The notes: generated from the sequence alone by a model not told the origin. A stretch of DNA of 64,000 nt from Burkholderiales bacterium (GCA_019747905.1 JAIEQG010000027.1:20093-84092); one strand, 5' to 3'; counted from the stretch's first letter, positions 42,267 to 51,824 are shown. Made by a program: numbers and translations.

Positions 42267-42268
42267 TC

Positions 42269-43807
42269 TCAGCCCACCAGCGGAAACATCGCGACCATCG
42301 CCCAGGCGAACACGACGGCGTTGGCGATCGCCCCCGGCAATGGATGGCCGGTGCGCCGATAGGCCCAGGTGCTGAACAGGCCGTAGACCACGAACAGGAG
42401 CAGTATCACCGGCACGATGATGGCGAGGAAGTACAGCTTGGGGAGGTTGAGGATGATCGCGATCATGAGCGATCCGAGGAAACACAGCCATGCGATCACG
42501 GAAGCGCCGCGCGGCGCTTCCGGGCTGCCCGTGAGCCATTCGTTCGTGGTGAAGTAGGTGAGCGTGCCCACGAACAGCACCGCGAACAGCGGCCAACGCG
42601 CAGCGCCGGCGGCGAACGACGCGACGAACATGTCGGCCGGGATGCCGATCGCGAGTGCGGCATACGCGGTCACCCCAGCCGCGGCGAGCACGAGCTTGCG
42701 CCGATCGGTGACCGACGCGCCGCGCTCGGGACCGAGCTTTCGCGCGAGCCACAGGCCCACGCCGGTGATGCAGCCGTACACGGTGAAGTGCACGGCGAGA
42801 TAGTCGCCGAGCACGATGGGCAGGAAATCCGTCGGCAACTTCCAGAGCACGAGGGGAGTGACCACCGCGGGCAGCACGGCAATGCTCATGAATACGCGGC
42901 GTCGCATCGGCGGGCGCGCTGCCCGGGTGCGTACCTGCGGCAGCAGCAGCGACAGCGGCCAGCCGAGCGCCACGAGACCCGCGAACAGCAGCGCGAGCCA
43001 CGGAGCGCGCGCATCCACGAAGCCGTTGCCGTGGTGCCGGAAGACACGGTCGAACCAGGCGAGCGTCTCCACCTGGCTCTCGCGGCTGTAGAGCACCCCG
43101 ATGTGCTCCACGCCACCGGCCAGCGCGAAGCGGCGGGCCGTGCCGTCGGCGAAGCTGCCGTAGGTCACGTGTTCCTCGGCCGGAGCGCGCGCGGCGAGGC
43201 TCGCGACGCGCAGGCCTTCGGCCTTCAGCATCTGCGGCTCGAGCGCTCCCGCGATCACCAGCAGGTTGCGCGGTCGCGTGGCCGACGCATCGCGGGAGAA
43301 GAGCGATATGCCCACGGTGGCCGCGACCTCGGGATGCGCGATGGCATAGCGCACCACCACCTCGGAACCCATGGAGTGCCCGAGGAGCGCAAGGCGCCCG
43401 TCGGAGCATGGCAGTGTGCGCGCGTAGGCCACCACATCACTCAACGTCGCCATGAGCGCCTCGGTGCGTCGGGCATGGTCCTCGAGCCCGCCGGGCATCG
43501 ACGCGGGATTGCGGCCGTGGCCGGGCAGATCGAACGACACGGCGCAATAGCCGTTGCGCGCCAGCGTTAGCGCGAACGGCTGCATCATCTCCTGCGAGCT
43601 CGCGAAGCCGTGGGCGATCACGATCACGGGAGCGCGGGCGGCAGCCTCGGGATGGAACACGGTGACGGGAACGACCCCCACCCGTGCCGTCGTGATCTCC
43701 AGCCCGGCCGAGGCGCTCACGAGCCGCCACAGTGCGATCGCGATCGCGAGGCCGGCCGCGGCCGCGACCCCCCAGGGCTGGCGAACCGACAGCGGTCGGA
43801 GGCTCAA
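42269..43807 (-). CDS. Alpha/beta hydrolase fused to a membrane domain
   Basis: A 512-residue two-part protein. An N-terminal span (AAAAGLAIAIALWRLVSASA) leads into an alpha/beta-hydrolase domain (residues about 40-265) with VIAHGFASSQEM, the nucleophile elbow LLGHSMGSEVVVRY and a histidine in GGVEHIGVLYS. The C-terminal half (about 280-512) has roughly seven hydrophobic spans. It reads into bphO with almost no gap. The substrate is unknown. Confidence 0.7.
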   Translation of the reverse strand: MSLRPLSVRQPWGVAAAAGLAIAIALWRLVSASAGLEITTARVGVVPVTVFHPEAAARAPVIVIAHGFASSQEMMQPFALTLARNGYCAVSFDLPGHGRNPASMPGGLEDHARRTEALMATLSDVVAYARTLPCSDGRLALLGHSMGSEVVVRYAIAHPEVAATVGISLFSRDASATRPRNLLVIAGALEPQMLKAEGLRVASLAARAPAEEHVTYGSFADGTARRFALAGGVEHIGVLYSRESQVETLAWFDRVFRHHGNGFVDARAPWLALLFAGLVALGWPLSLLLPQVRTRAARPPMRRRVFMSIAVLPAVVTPLVLWKLPTDFLPIVLGDYLAVHFTVYGCITGVGLWLARKLGPERGASVTDRRKLVLAAAGVTAYAALAIGIPADMFVASFAAGAARWPLFAVLFVGTLTYFTTNEWLTGSPEAPRGASVIAWLCFLGSLMIAIILNLPKLYFLAIIVPVILLLFVVYGLFSTWAYRRTGHPLPGAIANAVVFAWAMVAMFPLVG

Positions 43808-43834
43808 GCGCGGGTGCCTGTGCGGACCGTGATC

Positions 43835-44251
43835 CTATCCGGGCAGCAGTTCGCGGGCGCGGGCCTTGGCGCGGTCGATGGCAGCCCCGGCCTCGGTGAC
43901 AGGCAGTTGCACGCGTTCCAGTGCAAGATTGCGCGGACCGGAAGCTCCGCCGGCCTGCATCCGGGCCTCGATATCGATCGGCTTTCCCCGCAGGCCGTCG
44001 ATCGGAGTGGCGCCCTGCGCGCCGGCTCCCGTTCGATCCGCGCGCGGCGCGGCTTTGGGCATCTTCACCACCGTGGGCTCCAGTTCGTCGCGTTTGAACT
44101 TCTGGTTTGTCGACGCGCCCTGGGCTTCGCACGGCGCGTTGGCGTATGGAACCTTACCTGCGCCGCCGGTGCAACGGAATACGTCATCGGCCGCTGCAGC
44201 GCCTGCGACGAGGATGCCGAGCGGCGCCGTCGCCGCCGGGCGCGCGCGCCG
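43835..44251 (-). pseudogene. DUF4124-like protein with no canonical start codon
   Basis: Directly after the TGA of the upstream DUF4124 gene, and in the same frame, translation would continue RRARPAATAPLGILVAGAAA, resembling a signal peptide. DDVFRCTGGAGKVPYANAPC follows, which parallels VYKCRNAAGAVIYSQEPC of the upstream protein. No ATG, GTG or TTG lies before the conserved domain. It is either a decayed tandem duplicate, a gene using a rare start, or a sequence error. The only standard starts are GTG/ATG codons well inside the domain, near 44070. Confidence 0.45.
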
Positions 44252-44554
44252 TCAGTCCCGGCTGCGGTTCAGTGCCTTGCGCTCGGCTTCGGCTCGCTCC
44301 GCCGGGGTGCCCTGGTAGTTGGAACCCTGCGAGAACCCCGGCGTCGCACTGCCCTCCTGGCCGTTGGGCCGCATGCGCACCTCGTTTGCCTTGAGGTCCT
44401 GGCGCGTGAGCTTCTTTTCCTGCTTCGCCCCTTCCTTCTCGCAGGGCTCCTGCGAATAGATCACCGCGCCGGCCGCGTTGCGGCACTTGTAGACGGCTGC
44501 ATGCGCAGGGAGCGCGAAGGCCGAGGCGATCAGCAGCAAGATCAGGTGTTTCAT
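44252..44554 (-). CDS. Secreted DUF4124 domain protein
   Basis: A 100-residue exported protein. The signal peptide MKHLILLLIASAFALPAHA precedes the DUF4124 motif VYKCRNAAGAVIYSQEPC, then a charged lysine-rich segment and a polar tail ending RSRD. Such proteins are common in Beta- and Gammaproteobacteria and have no established function. The ATG at 44554 follows an AGAACC leader. It lies 35 bases after the acyl-CoA synthetase gene. Confidence 0.75.
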   Translation of the reverse strand: MKHLILLLIASAFALPAHAAVYKCRNAAGAVIYSQEPCEKEGAKQEKKLTRQDLKANEVRMRPNGQEGSATPGFSQGSNYQGTPAERAEAERKALNRSRD

Positions 44555-44589
44555 GGCACGGTTCTCCGGTACGGGCGCTCGCTCGGGCC

Positions 44590-46215
44590 TCAGGCGCCGG
44601 GCAGCTTGTGATCCTTGAAGTCCTCCCGCAGCTTGGTCTTGAGCAGCTTGCCGGTCGCCGTATGGGGCAGCTGCTCGACGAAGACCACGTCGTCGGGGAT
44701 CCACCATTTAGCGACCCGCCCCTCGAAGAACTTGAGCATTTCCTCACGGGTGATCTCAGCCCCTTCCTTGCGCTTCACGATGAGCAGCGGCCGCTCGTCC
44801 CACTTCGGGTGCGCCACGCCGATCACGGCCGCTTCGGCCACGGACGGGTGACCGACGGCGGCGTTCTCGAGGTCGATGGAACTGATCCATTCGCCGCCGG
44901 ACTTGATGACGTCCTTGGACCGATCGGTGATCTGCATGAATCCGTCGGCATCCAGTGTCGCGACGTCACCCGTGGGAAACCAGCCGTCGACCAACGGATT
45001 GCCGCCTTCGCCCCGGAAGTACTCGCGGCAGATCCACGGGCCGCGCACCATGAGGTTGCCGAAGGCCTTGCCATCGCGCGGGAGCTCCGCCCCGTCGTCG
45101 TCGACGATCTTCATGTCGACACCGAAGATCACGCGCCCCTGCTTGTTCTGGATCGCGTCGCGCTCGGGCTTGGGCAATGCGAGCTGGTGGTTCTTGAACG
45201 TGTTGACCGTGCCGAGCGGGCTCATCTCCGTCATGCCCCAGGCGTGCAGCACCTGCACGCCGAAGTCGTCCTCGAAGCTGCGGATCATGGCGGGCGGGCA
45301 GGCCGAGCCGCCGATCACGGTGCGCTTCAGTGTGCCGAAGTCGAGCTTGTTGCCCTTCACGTGCGCGAGCAGGCCGAGCCAGATGGTGGGTACGCCGGCG
45401 GACACCGTGACGCTTTCCTGCCGGAAGAGCTCGTGCAGGCTGGCGCCGTCCAGCTGAGCGCCGGGAAACACCAGCTTGGCACCCACCAGCGGCGCGCTGT
45501 AGGGCAGGCCCCAGGCATTGACGTGGAACATCGGGACCACCGGCAGCACCACGTCGCGTGCGGAAAGATTCAGGGCGTCGGGCAGGCATGCACCATAGGC
45601 GTGCAGCACGGTCGAGCGATGGGAGTACAGCACACCCTTCGGGTTGCCGGTGGTCCCGGACGTGTAGCACAGCGACGAAGCGGCGTTCTCGTCGATTTCG
45701 GGCCACTCGAAGTGGTCGGAGTGGCCGTTGATCAGGTCTTCGTAACACAGGAGCGCGGGCGCCGTGACGGCCGGCATGTGTGCCTTGTCGGTCATCGCGA
45801 CCCAGTGCCGCACACCCTTGCAATGGGGTGCCAGCTTCTCCACCAGCGGCAGGAACGTGAGGTCGAAGAAGACGCAGCCGTCTTCCGCGTGGTTGACGAT
45901 GTAGGCGATCTGCTCCGGGAACAGCCGCGGGTTGATGGTGTGGCACACGGCGCCGATGCCGGAGACTGCGTAGTAGATCTCGAAATGCCGGAAGCCGTTC
46001 CACGCGAGCGTGCCGATGCGCTCCGTCGGTTTCACGCCCAGCGCCATGAGCGCATTGGCAAGCTGGCGGGCACGACGGTGCGCGTCGGCGTAGGTGTAGC
46101 GATGGATGCCGCCTTCCACGAGGCGCGACACGATCTCGGTGTCGCCGTGGTAGCGCTCGGCGTGCCGGATCAGCGAGGTGATCGTGAGCGGCATGTTCAT
46201 CATGAGACCGTGCAT
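44590..46215 (-). CDS. Long-chain fatty-acid--CoA ligase (AMP-forming)
   Basis: A 541-residue ANL-superfamily enzyme that activates carboxylic acids to acyl-CoA through an adenylate. The AMP-binding motif [20 protein letters not shown] is near residue 190. [14 protein letters not shown] and [20 protein letters not shown] follow, and [19 protein letters not shown] lies in the mobile C-terminal domain with [14 protein letters not shown] carrying the catalytic lysine. Start ATG 46215 has a GGAGGC ribosome site. The exact chain-length preference is not clear from sequence. Confidence 0.88.
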   Translation of the reverse strand: MHGLMMNMPLTITSLIRHAERYHGDTEIVSRLVEGGIHRYTYADAHRRARQLANALMALGVKPTERIGTLAWNGFRHFEIYYAVSGIGAVCHTINPRLFPEQIAYIVNHAEDGCVFFDLTFLPLVEKLAPHCKGVRHWVAMTDKAHMPAVTAPALLCYEDLINGHSDHFEWPEIDENAASSLCYTSGTTGNPKGVLYSHRSTVLHAYGACLPDALNLSARDVVLPVVPMFHVNAWGLPYSAPLVGAKLVFPGAQLDGASLHELFRQESVTVSAGVPTIWLGLLAHVKGNKLDFGTLKRTVIGGSACPPAMIRSFEDDFGVQVLHAWGMTEMSPLGTVNTFKNHQLALPKPERDAIQNKQGRVIFGVDMKIVDDDGAELPRDGKAFGNLMVRGPWICREYFRGEGGNPLVDGWFPTGDVATLDADGFMQITDRSKDVIKSGGEWISSIDLENAAVGHPSVAEAAVIGVAHPKWDERPLLIVKRKEGAEITREEMLKFFEGRVAKWWIPDDVVFVEQLPHTATGKLLKTKLREDFKDHKLPGA

Positions 46216-46338
46216 GGAAGGATTGCCTCCGGCGTGAAGATGGGGGGTGCGCAAATGCGACGAATTGTAGCGCGCCGACTCTGGCAGCTCCGGTCTTCGC
46301 TGCGGTGCAATATCGTGGAACGCCGCGGCAGATGTGCG

Positions 46339-46367
46339 TTTACAGAGGGGGTCCCTTGCGGCAGAAT
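46339..46367 (+). promoter_or_regulatory. Candidate promoter of the branched-chain amino-acid ABC operon
   Basis: TTTACA (46339-46344) and CAGAAT (46362-46367) are separated by 17 bases. The leader to the start codon at 46566 is about 190 bases and contains several GC-rich inverted repeats, for example near 46430. The rest of 46216-46565 shows no gene on either strand. Confidence 0.35.
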
Positions 46368-46565
46368 CCGCGGCCTCTCTTGCGAGGACGCGCGTGCAGG
46401 CGTCCAGCGGGGGAGCGAAATCCCGCCAGACCGGCCGATCGGTCGGGACCGAGGCAGATCGTCGCGTGGCTTGTCAGCCCGGCGTGCCTCCGACCCGTTC
46501 TAGATCCGGACCGACCGGCGAGAGGCGCCGGCGGCGATTCCGAACGATATGAGGGAGGAGTGAAC

Positions 46566-47822
46566 ATGGTGAAGTCCCGGCTGCGTGCGGCCCTGGTCGG
46601 AGCGATGGCGGCGCTGGCGTTTGCCGGTCCGGCGGCTGCGCAGGGCGTGGTCAAGATTGCCTATCTCGAGGGCCTGTCGGGCCCCTTCGGCAACGTCGGC
46701 GAAGTCGGCTTGCGCCACCTGCAGTTCGCGGCGGAACGCATCAACGAGAAGGGTGGGGTCCTCGGCCAGAAGATCGAGGTAGTGCCGTTCGACACCAAGA
46801 CCAGTCCGCAGGAAGCGCAGCTCGTCTTCAAGCAGCTCGTGGATCAGGGCATCCGCTACATGATGCAGGGCAACGGCTCGGCCGTCGCGCTGGCGCTGTC
46901 GGAGGCGATGGGCAAGCACAACGCCCGCAACCCCGAGCAGACCGTCCTGTACATGAACTACGGCGCAGTCGATCCCGCGCTCACCAACGACAAGTGCAAC
47001 TTCTACCACTTCCGCTTCGACGCCGACGTGGACATGAAGATGCAGGCGCTGACCAACTACATGGCCACGCAGAAGAACATCGCCAAGGTCTACCTCATCA
47101 ACCAGGACTATTCGTTCGGCCAGTCGGTGGCGAAGGCGGCGCGCGCGATGCTCAACCAGAAGCGGCCGGACGTGCAGATCGTCGGCGACGACCTGCATCC
47201 GCTCGGCAAGGTGAAGGATTTCGCGCCGTACGTCGCGAAGATCAAGGCCTCGGGTGCGGACGCGGTGGTCACCGGCAACTGGGGCAACGACGTGGCGTTG
47301 CTGATCAAGGCAGCGAAGGACGCGGGCCTGACCGCCGACTTCTACACGTACTACGCCGGCGGCCTCGGCACGCCGCCCGTGATCGGCGAAGCGGGTGTCG
47401 GACACTTGAAGCAGGTGACCGTGTTCCATTCGAACATCGGCGGCAGCGGCACCGTGGCGAACGTCGAGGCCTACCGCAAGCGCTTTCCCGACTCGAAGGA
47501 CGACTTCTACTGGACCAGCATCATCAACGCCATGACCATGCTCACCATGGCCATGGAGAAGGTGAAGTCGACCGATCCGGTCAAGGTCGCTCCGGCGCTG
47601 GAAGGCATCAAGATCGACACCATCACCGGAGAGGTCACGATGCGTGCCGACAACCACCAGGCCGTCCAGCCCATCTTCGTGTCGACGTTCTCCAAGGCGA
47701 ACGGCAAGGACGTGAAGTTCGACGTCGAGCGCACCGGCTTCGGTTTCAGGACCGACGCGCGCATCGAGGCGAAGGACACGGTTCTGCCGACCACCTGCAA
47801 GTTCCAGCGGCCGAAGGGCTGA
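46566..47822 (+). CDS. Branched-chain amino-acid ABC transporter substrate-binding protein
   Basis: A 418-residue periplasmic protein of the LivK/type I Leu-Ile-Val family. The signal peptide ends PAAAQG, followed by KIAYLEGLSGPFGNVGEVGL and NEKGGVLGQKIEVVPFDTKT, typical of the N-terminal lobe. It is the first gene of a five-gene import system, followed by a hairpin before the permease genes. The ligand may be an amino acid or another small acid such as an aromatic acid; sequence alone does not tell. Confidence 0.88.
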   Translation: MVKSRLRAALVGAMAALAFAGPAAAQGVVKIAYLEGLSGPFGNVGEVGLRHLQFAAERINEKGGVLGQKIEVVPFDTKTSPQEAQLVFKQLVDQGIRYMMQGNGSAVALALSEAMGKHNARNPEQTVLYMNYGAVDPALTNDKCNFYHFRFDADVDMKMQALTNYMATQKNIAKVYLINQDYSFGQSVAKAARAMLNQKRPDVQIVGDDLHPLGKVKDFAPYVAKIKASGADAVVTGNWGNDVALLIKAAKDAGLTADFYTYYAGGLGTPPVIGEAGVGHLKQVTVFHSNIGGSGTVANVEAYRKRFPDSKDDFYWTSIINAMTMLTMAMEKVKSTDPVKVAPALEGIKIDTITGEVTMRADNHQAVQPIFVSTFSKANGKDVKFDVERTGFGFRTDARIEAKDTVLPTTCKFQRPKG

Positions 47823-47841
47823 TCGAGCACCACCACTCCAC

Positions 47842-47869
47842 AAGGGGCGCCCGCACGGACGCCCCTTTT
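47842..47869 (+). terminator. Terminator or attenuator between substrate-binding and permease genes
   Basis: AAGGGGCG pairs with CGCCCCTT across a 10-base loop and is followed by TTG. The stem is identical to that of the puf terminator. Placed between the binding-protein gene and livH, it probably lowers permease expression relative to the binding protein. Confidence 0.7.
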
Positions 47870-47899
47870 GTTTAACCTGCCTTACGGAGCACCGCCCGC

Positions 47900-48847
47900 G
47901 TGGAATTCTTCCTCGTGACCCTGTTGAACAGCCTGTCCTACGGACTGCTGCTGTTCATGCTCTCGAGCGGGCTCACGCTGATCTTCAGCATGATGGGTGT
48001 GCTCAACTTCGCGCACGCGAGCTTCTACATGCTGGGTGCGTACTTCGCCTACCAGACCAGCACGTACGTGGGCTTCTGGCCGGCCCTGGTGATCGCACCC
48101 CTGGTGGTCGCCGGCCTGGGCGCCATCACCGAACGCTACGGGCTGCGCACGGTGCACAAGTACGGCCACGTCGCCGAACTGCTCTTTACCTTCGGCCTCG
48201 CCTACATCATCGAGGAGGTGGTCCACCTCATCTGGGGGCGGGCGCCGGTGCCGTACCGCATCCCGGAGATCCTCGATTTCTCGGCATTCTCGATCTTCAG
48301 TACCCAGTATCCGGCGTACCGCGTGTTCATGATGCTGATCTCCGTGGCGATGCTGGTGGCGCTGTATCTGGTCCTCACGCGTACCCGCATCGGCATGATC
48401 ATCCAGGCCTCGCTCTCGCACCCGGACATGGTGCAGGCGCTGGGCCACAACGTGCCAACGGTGTTCATGCTCGTGTTCGCGGGCGGTGCGGCCCTCGCGG
48501 GGCTGGCCGGCGTGATCGGCGGCAACGCCTTCGTGACCGAGCCCGGCATGGCCGTCTCGGTGGGGACCATCGTGTTCGTCGTGGTGGTGTTCGGCGGCAT
48601 GGGCTCGCTCGCCGGGGCATTCATCGCCTCGCTCATCATCGGGGCGGTGCAGACGTTCTCGGTGGCGTTCGACTACTCGCTGCTGTCGCTGTTCGGAACG
48701 ATCGGGATCAAGGTGAATACCGAGTCGGGGTGGATGGAACTGTGGAAGGTGACCATCGCGCAGGCGGCGCCGGTGCTGCCGTATCTGCTCATGGTGGCGA
48801 TGCTGATCGTGCGGCCGAAGGGGCTGATGGGGACGCGCGAGGGCTGA
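47900..48847 (+). CDS. livH: Branched-chain amino-acid ABC permease, LivH-like
   Basis: A 315-residue inner-membrane permease with about eight spans. SSGLTLIFSMMGVLNFAHAS is the LivH family block, and TRTRIGMIIQASLSHPDMVQ carries the ATPase-contacting EAA-like loop. The start GTG at 47900 gives MEFFLVTLLNSLSYGLLLFM, which fits other LivH proteins. It pairs with LivM. Confidence 0.88.
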   Translation: MEFFLVTLLNSLSYGLLLFMLSSGLTLIFSMMGVLNFAHASFYMLGAYFAYQTSTYVGFWPALVIAPLVVAGLGAITERYGLRTVHKYGHVAELLFTFGLAYIIEEVVHLIWGRAPVPYRIPEILDFSAFSIFSTQYPAYRVFMMLISVAMLVALYLVLTRTRIGMIIQASLSHPDMVQALGHNVPTVFMLVFAGGAALAGLAGVIGGNAFVTEPGMAVSVGTIVFVVVVFGGMGSLAGAFIASLIIGAVQTFSVAFDYSLLSLFGTIGIKVNTESGWMELWKVTIAQAAPVLPYLLMVAMLIVRPKGLMGTREG

Positions 48848-48914
48848 TGATGACGAGAACCCGGAAGCACTCGACGCGGCGCAGCGGCACAAACCTCGTG
48901 GCGGGAATTGCGGC

Positions 48915-50180
48915 ATGAGCGCCATGTTCCCCTGGCGCAGGTTGCTGGTGTGGTCCGCGACGGCGGCGGTGATGATCGTGGCACCGCTCGTCTTCACCCA
49001 GGGCTTCGCGGTGTCGATGCTCTCGCAGATGGGCATCGCGATAATCTTCGCGCTGTCCTACAACATGCTGCTCGGCCAGACCGGCATGCTGTCCTTCGGG
49101 CATGCGGTGTATTTCGGTCTCGGGGCGTTCTTCGCGGCCCACGCCCTCAACGCGATCGGTGCGAACACCCTGGGCTGGCCCGTTTCGCTCCTGCCGCTCA
49201 TCGGTGGGGCAGCCGGACTCGTCTTCGGCGTGATCTTCGGGTACATCACCACCAAGCACTCCGGTACGCCCTTCGCGATGATTTCGCTCGGCATCGCCGA
49301 AATGGTGGCGGCGTGCTCGCTCATGTTCCCGAGTTTCTTCGGCGGTGAGGGCGGCATTTCCACCGACCGTGTCGTGGGCAAGGCGGTGATGGGCATCGAT
49401 TTCGGGCCGTCGATCCAGGTGTACTACCTGATCGCGGCGTGGTGTTTCGTGTGCATGATCGCAATGTTCGCACTGACCCAGACACCGCTCGGCCGCATGG
49501 CCAACGCCGTGCGGGACAATCCCGAGCGGGCCCGGTTCGTGGGCTACAACCCGACGCGCGTGCGCTTCCTCATGCTGTCGCTTGCAGGTTTCTTTGCGGG
49601 CGTCGCGGGCGCCCTCGAAGTGATCAACTTCGAACTGATCACTGCCGAGCGGCTCGGCACCGTCGCTTCGGGCAACGTGCTGCTGATGGCCTTCATCGGC
49701 GGCATCGGCCACTTCTACGGGCCGATCATCGGCGCGGTGCTCGTGACGTTCCTGCAGTCGGCGCTGTCCAACTACACGCAGGCGTGGCTGCTCTACTTCG
49801 GCCTCTTCTTCCTGGTGATGATCCTGTTCGCGCCCGGCGGCATCGCGTCGCTGCTCACGCTGCACAAGCCCGCAGTCCAGACGCGCACGCTCGGCCGGCT
49901 CCTGCTGCCCTACGCGGGGGCGGCGGCGGCCGCGGCCGTCCTGATGCTCGGGCTGGTGGCGCTGGTGGAAATGCTCTATCACCTCGAGACCAAGGCCGAA
50001 CAGGTCGGCACCGTGATGTCGTTGTTCGGGCGCCAGATGGATACGGCGACGGCACAGCCGTGGATCGTGGCAGCCGGCATCCTGGTCGTCGGCGGGGTGC
50101 TGCTCGCCTTCGTTGCGCGGTTCGTGCGTTCGGGCTGGGCCCACGTCACCGTCGCGGTCAACCGCGCCAAGGGGATCTGA
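48915..50180 (+). CDS. livM: Branched-chain amino-acid ABC permease, LivM-like
   Basis: A 421-residue permease. ALSYNMLLGQTGMLSFGHAV is the LivM hallmark, and PLGRMANAVRDNPERARFVG is the coupling loop. An extra membrane segment pair is present at the C-terminus (residues about 315-421), longer than in the basic LivM core. It starts 67 bases after livH and abuts livG. Confidence 0.88.
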   Translation: MSAMFPWRRLLVWSATAAVMIVAPLVFTQGFAVSMLSQMGIAIIFALSYNMLLGQTGMLSFGHAVYFGLGAFFAAHALNAIGANTLGWPVSLLPLIGGAAGLVFGVIFGYITTKHSGTPFAMISLGIAEMVAACSLMFPSFFGGEGGISTDRVVGKAVMGIDFGPSIQVYYLIAAWCFVCMIAMFALTQTPLGRMANAVRDNPERARFVGYNPTRVRFLMLSLAGFFAGVAGALEVINFELITAERLGTVASGNVLLMAFIGGIGHFYGPIIGAVLVTFLQSALSNYTQAWLLYFGLFFLVMILFAPGGIASLLTLHKPAVQTRTLGRLLLPYAGAAAAAAVLMLGLVALVEMLYHLETKAEQVGTVMSLFGRQMDTATAQPWIVAAGILVVGGVLLAFVARFVRSGWAHVTVAVNRAKGI

Positions 50181-50181
50181 C

Positions 50182-50931
50182 GTGCCCGCCGCCCTGGAAC
50201 TGAAGGCAGTACACAAGAGCTTCGGCAAGACCGCGATCATCAACGGCGTCGATCTCGCCATCGAAAAGGGCGAGCGCCACGCCGTCATCGGCCCCAACGG
50301 TGCCGGCAAGTCGACGCTGTTCAATCTCATCAGCGGCCGGTTTGCCGTCACCTCCGGGAGCATCCTGTTGAACGGCGAGCCGATCACCGGCCTGCAGCCG
50401 CAGCAGATCAATCACCGCGGCCTGGCGCGCAGCTTCCAGATCACCAACATCTTTCCGAAGCTGTCGGTCTTCGAGAACCTGCGTTGCGCCGTGCTGTGGT
50501 CGCTCGGCTACAAGTACTCGTTCTGGCAGCGCGTGGGCGGCTTGAAGGACGTGCGCGAACGGGCCGATGAGCTGGTCGGGATGATCGGGCTCCAGAAACG
50601 CCGCGATACGGTCGCCGGTGTGTTGTCCTATGCCGAGCAACGCGCGCTCGAGATCGGCATCACCATCGGCGGTGGCGCCGACGTCATCCTGCTCGACGAA
50701 CCTACCGCCGGCATGAGCAACACCGAAACCGCCGACGCCGTCGCGCTCATCCGCAACGTGACCGTGGGCAAGACCCTGGTCATGGTGGAACACGACATGA
50801 GCGTCGTGTTCGGCCTGGCCGATCGGATCTCGGTACTGGTGTACGGCCAGGTCATCGCCACCGGAACGCCGCAGGAAATCCGCGGCAACAAGGCGGTCCA
50901 GGAAGCCTACCTCGGCGCGGAGGTGGAATAA
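50182..50931 (+). CDS. livG: Branched-chain amino-acid ABC ATPase, LivG-like
   Basis: A 249-residue ABC ATPase with Walker A VIGPNGAGKSTLFNLISG, signature LSYAEQRALEIG and Walker B DVILLDEPTAGMSNTET. The signature has alanine where glycine is usual (LSYGxQ in many LivG proteins). The GTG at 50182 lies one base after the livM stop. The following gap is taken up by a dispersed repeat. Confidence 0.88.
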   Translation: MPAALELKAVHKSFGKTAIINGVDLAIEKGERHAVIGPNGAGKSTLFNLISGRFAVTSGSILLNGEPITGLQPQQINHRGLARSFQITNIFPKLSVFENLRCAVLWSLGYKYSFWQRVGGLKDVRERADELVGMIGLQKRRDTVAGVLSYAEQRALEIGITIGGGADVILLDEPTAGMSNTETADAVALIRNVTVGKTLVMVEHDMSVVFGLADRISVLVYGQVIATGTPQEIRGNKAVQEAYLGAEVE

Positions 50932-50935
50932 CATG

Positions 50936-51093
50936 ACTCCCCCATGCTCCCTTCGTGTCGCTGCCCCCGGAGGGGGCGCGTCAGTGCCTTGGGGCGGCCC
51001 GGCGCCACTCACCACGAGGCTTGGTGCGAGAGGGCCCGTGCGACCCGGCTGCGCCGGCCGCTGGCCTATCGCGACAATGAGCGTCGCACTGAC
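50936..51093 (+). repeat. Dispersed GC-rich intergenic repeat, copy 2 (livG-livF gap)
   Basis: Homologous along its whole length to the minus strand of 19799-19958. As in the other copy it starts with a C-rich box (CTCCCCCATGCTCCC), passes through GGGGGCGCGTCAGTG and CTTGGGGCGGCCCGGCGCC, and ends in ACTGAC directly joined to the downstream ATG. Orientation relative to transcription is the same in both copies. Confidence 0.8.
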
Positions 51094-51789
51094 ATGCTAG
51101 CCGTCAAAGATCTGCACGCTTACTACGGCAAGAGCCACATCCTTCACGGCGTGCATCTGTCCGTCGGCAAGGGCGAGATCGTGAGCCTGCTCGGACGCAA
51201 CGGCGTGGGCCGCTCCACCACCATCAAGGCCATCATGGGGCAGGTGGTGTCGAACGGATCGGTCAAGTTCAAGGACCGCGAACTGATGGGCACGAAGACC
51301 CACCTGATCGCGCGCGCGGGTCTCGGCTACGTGCCCGAGAACCGCGACATCTTCCCGACACTCACGGTGCGCCAGAACCTGATGCTCGGCATGAAGGGCA
51401 GAAAGGAATCCGGCCGCTGGAGCATGGACGACATGTACCAGCTCTTCCCGCGCTTGCGCGAGCGGGCCGATGCACCGGCCGGCGTGCTGTCCGGTGGCGA
51501 GCAGCAGATGCTGACCCTGTGCCGCACGCTGATGGGTGATCCGGATCTCGTGATGATCGACGAGCCCACGGAAGGCCTGGCCCCGAAGATCGTCGAGCAG
51601 GTCGCGAACCTCTTCGACGAGATCGCGAAGCGCGGCATCTCCATCCTGCTGGTCGAGCAGAAGCTCACCATCGCGCTCAAGATCTCGCAGCGGCTCTACG
51701 TGATGGGCCACGGCGAGATCGTGTTCGAGGGCACGCCGGAGGACCTGCGGGCGAACGAGGCCGTGCGCAAGGAGTGGCTGGAGGTCTGA
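51094..51789 (+). CDS. livF: Branched-chain amino-acid ABC ATPase, LivF-like
   Basis: A 231-residue ABC ATPase that pairs with LivG. The signature LSGGEQQMLTLCRTL and Walker B DLVMIDEPTEGLAPK are normal. The P-loop reads LLGRNGVGRSTTIKAIMG, with arginine in place of the invariant Walker A lysine. The ATG at 51094 is attached directly to the dispersed repeat, with no visible ribosome site. An upstream in-frame ATG lies in the repeat and was rejected. Confidence 0.85.
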   Translation: MLAVKDLHAYYGKSHILHGVHLSVGKGEIVSLLGRNGVGRSTTIKAIMGQVVSNGSVKFKDRELMGTKTHLIARAGLGYVPENRDIFPTLTVRQNLMLGMKGRKESGRWSMDDMYQLFPRLRERADAPAGVLSGGEQQMLTLCRTLMGDPDLVMIDEPTEGLAPKIVEQVANLFDEIAKRGISILLVEQKLTIALKISQRLYVMGHGEIVFEGTPEDLRANEAVRKEWLEV

Positions 51790-51824
51790 CGTCGTTCCTG
51801 CTGGACGTTCGCGGAACCGCTTTC

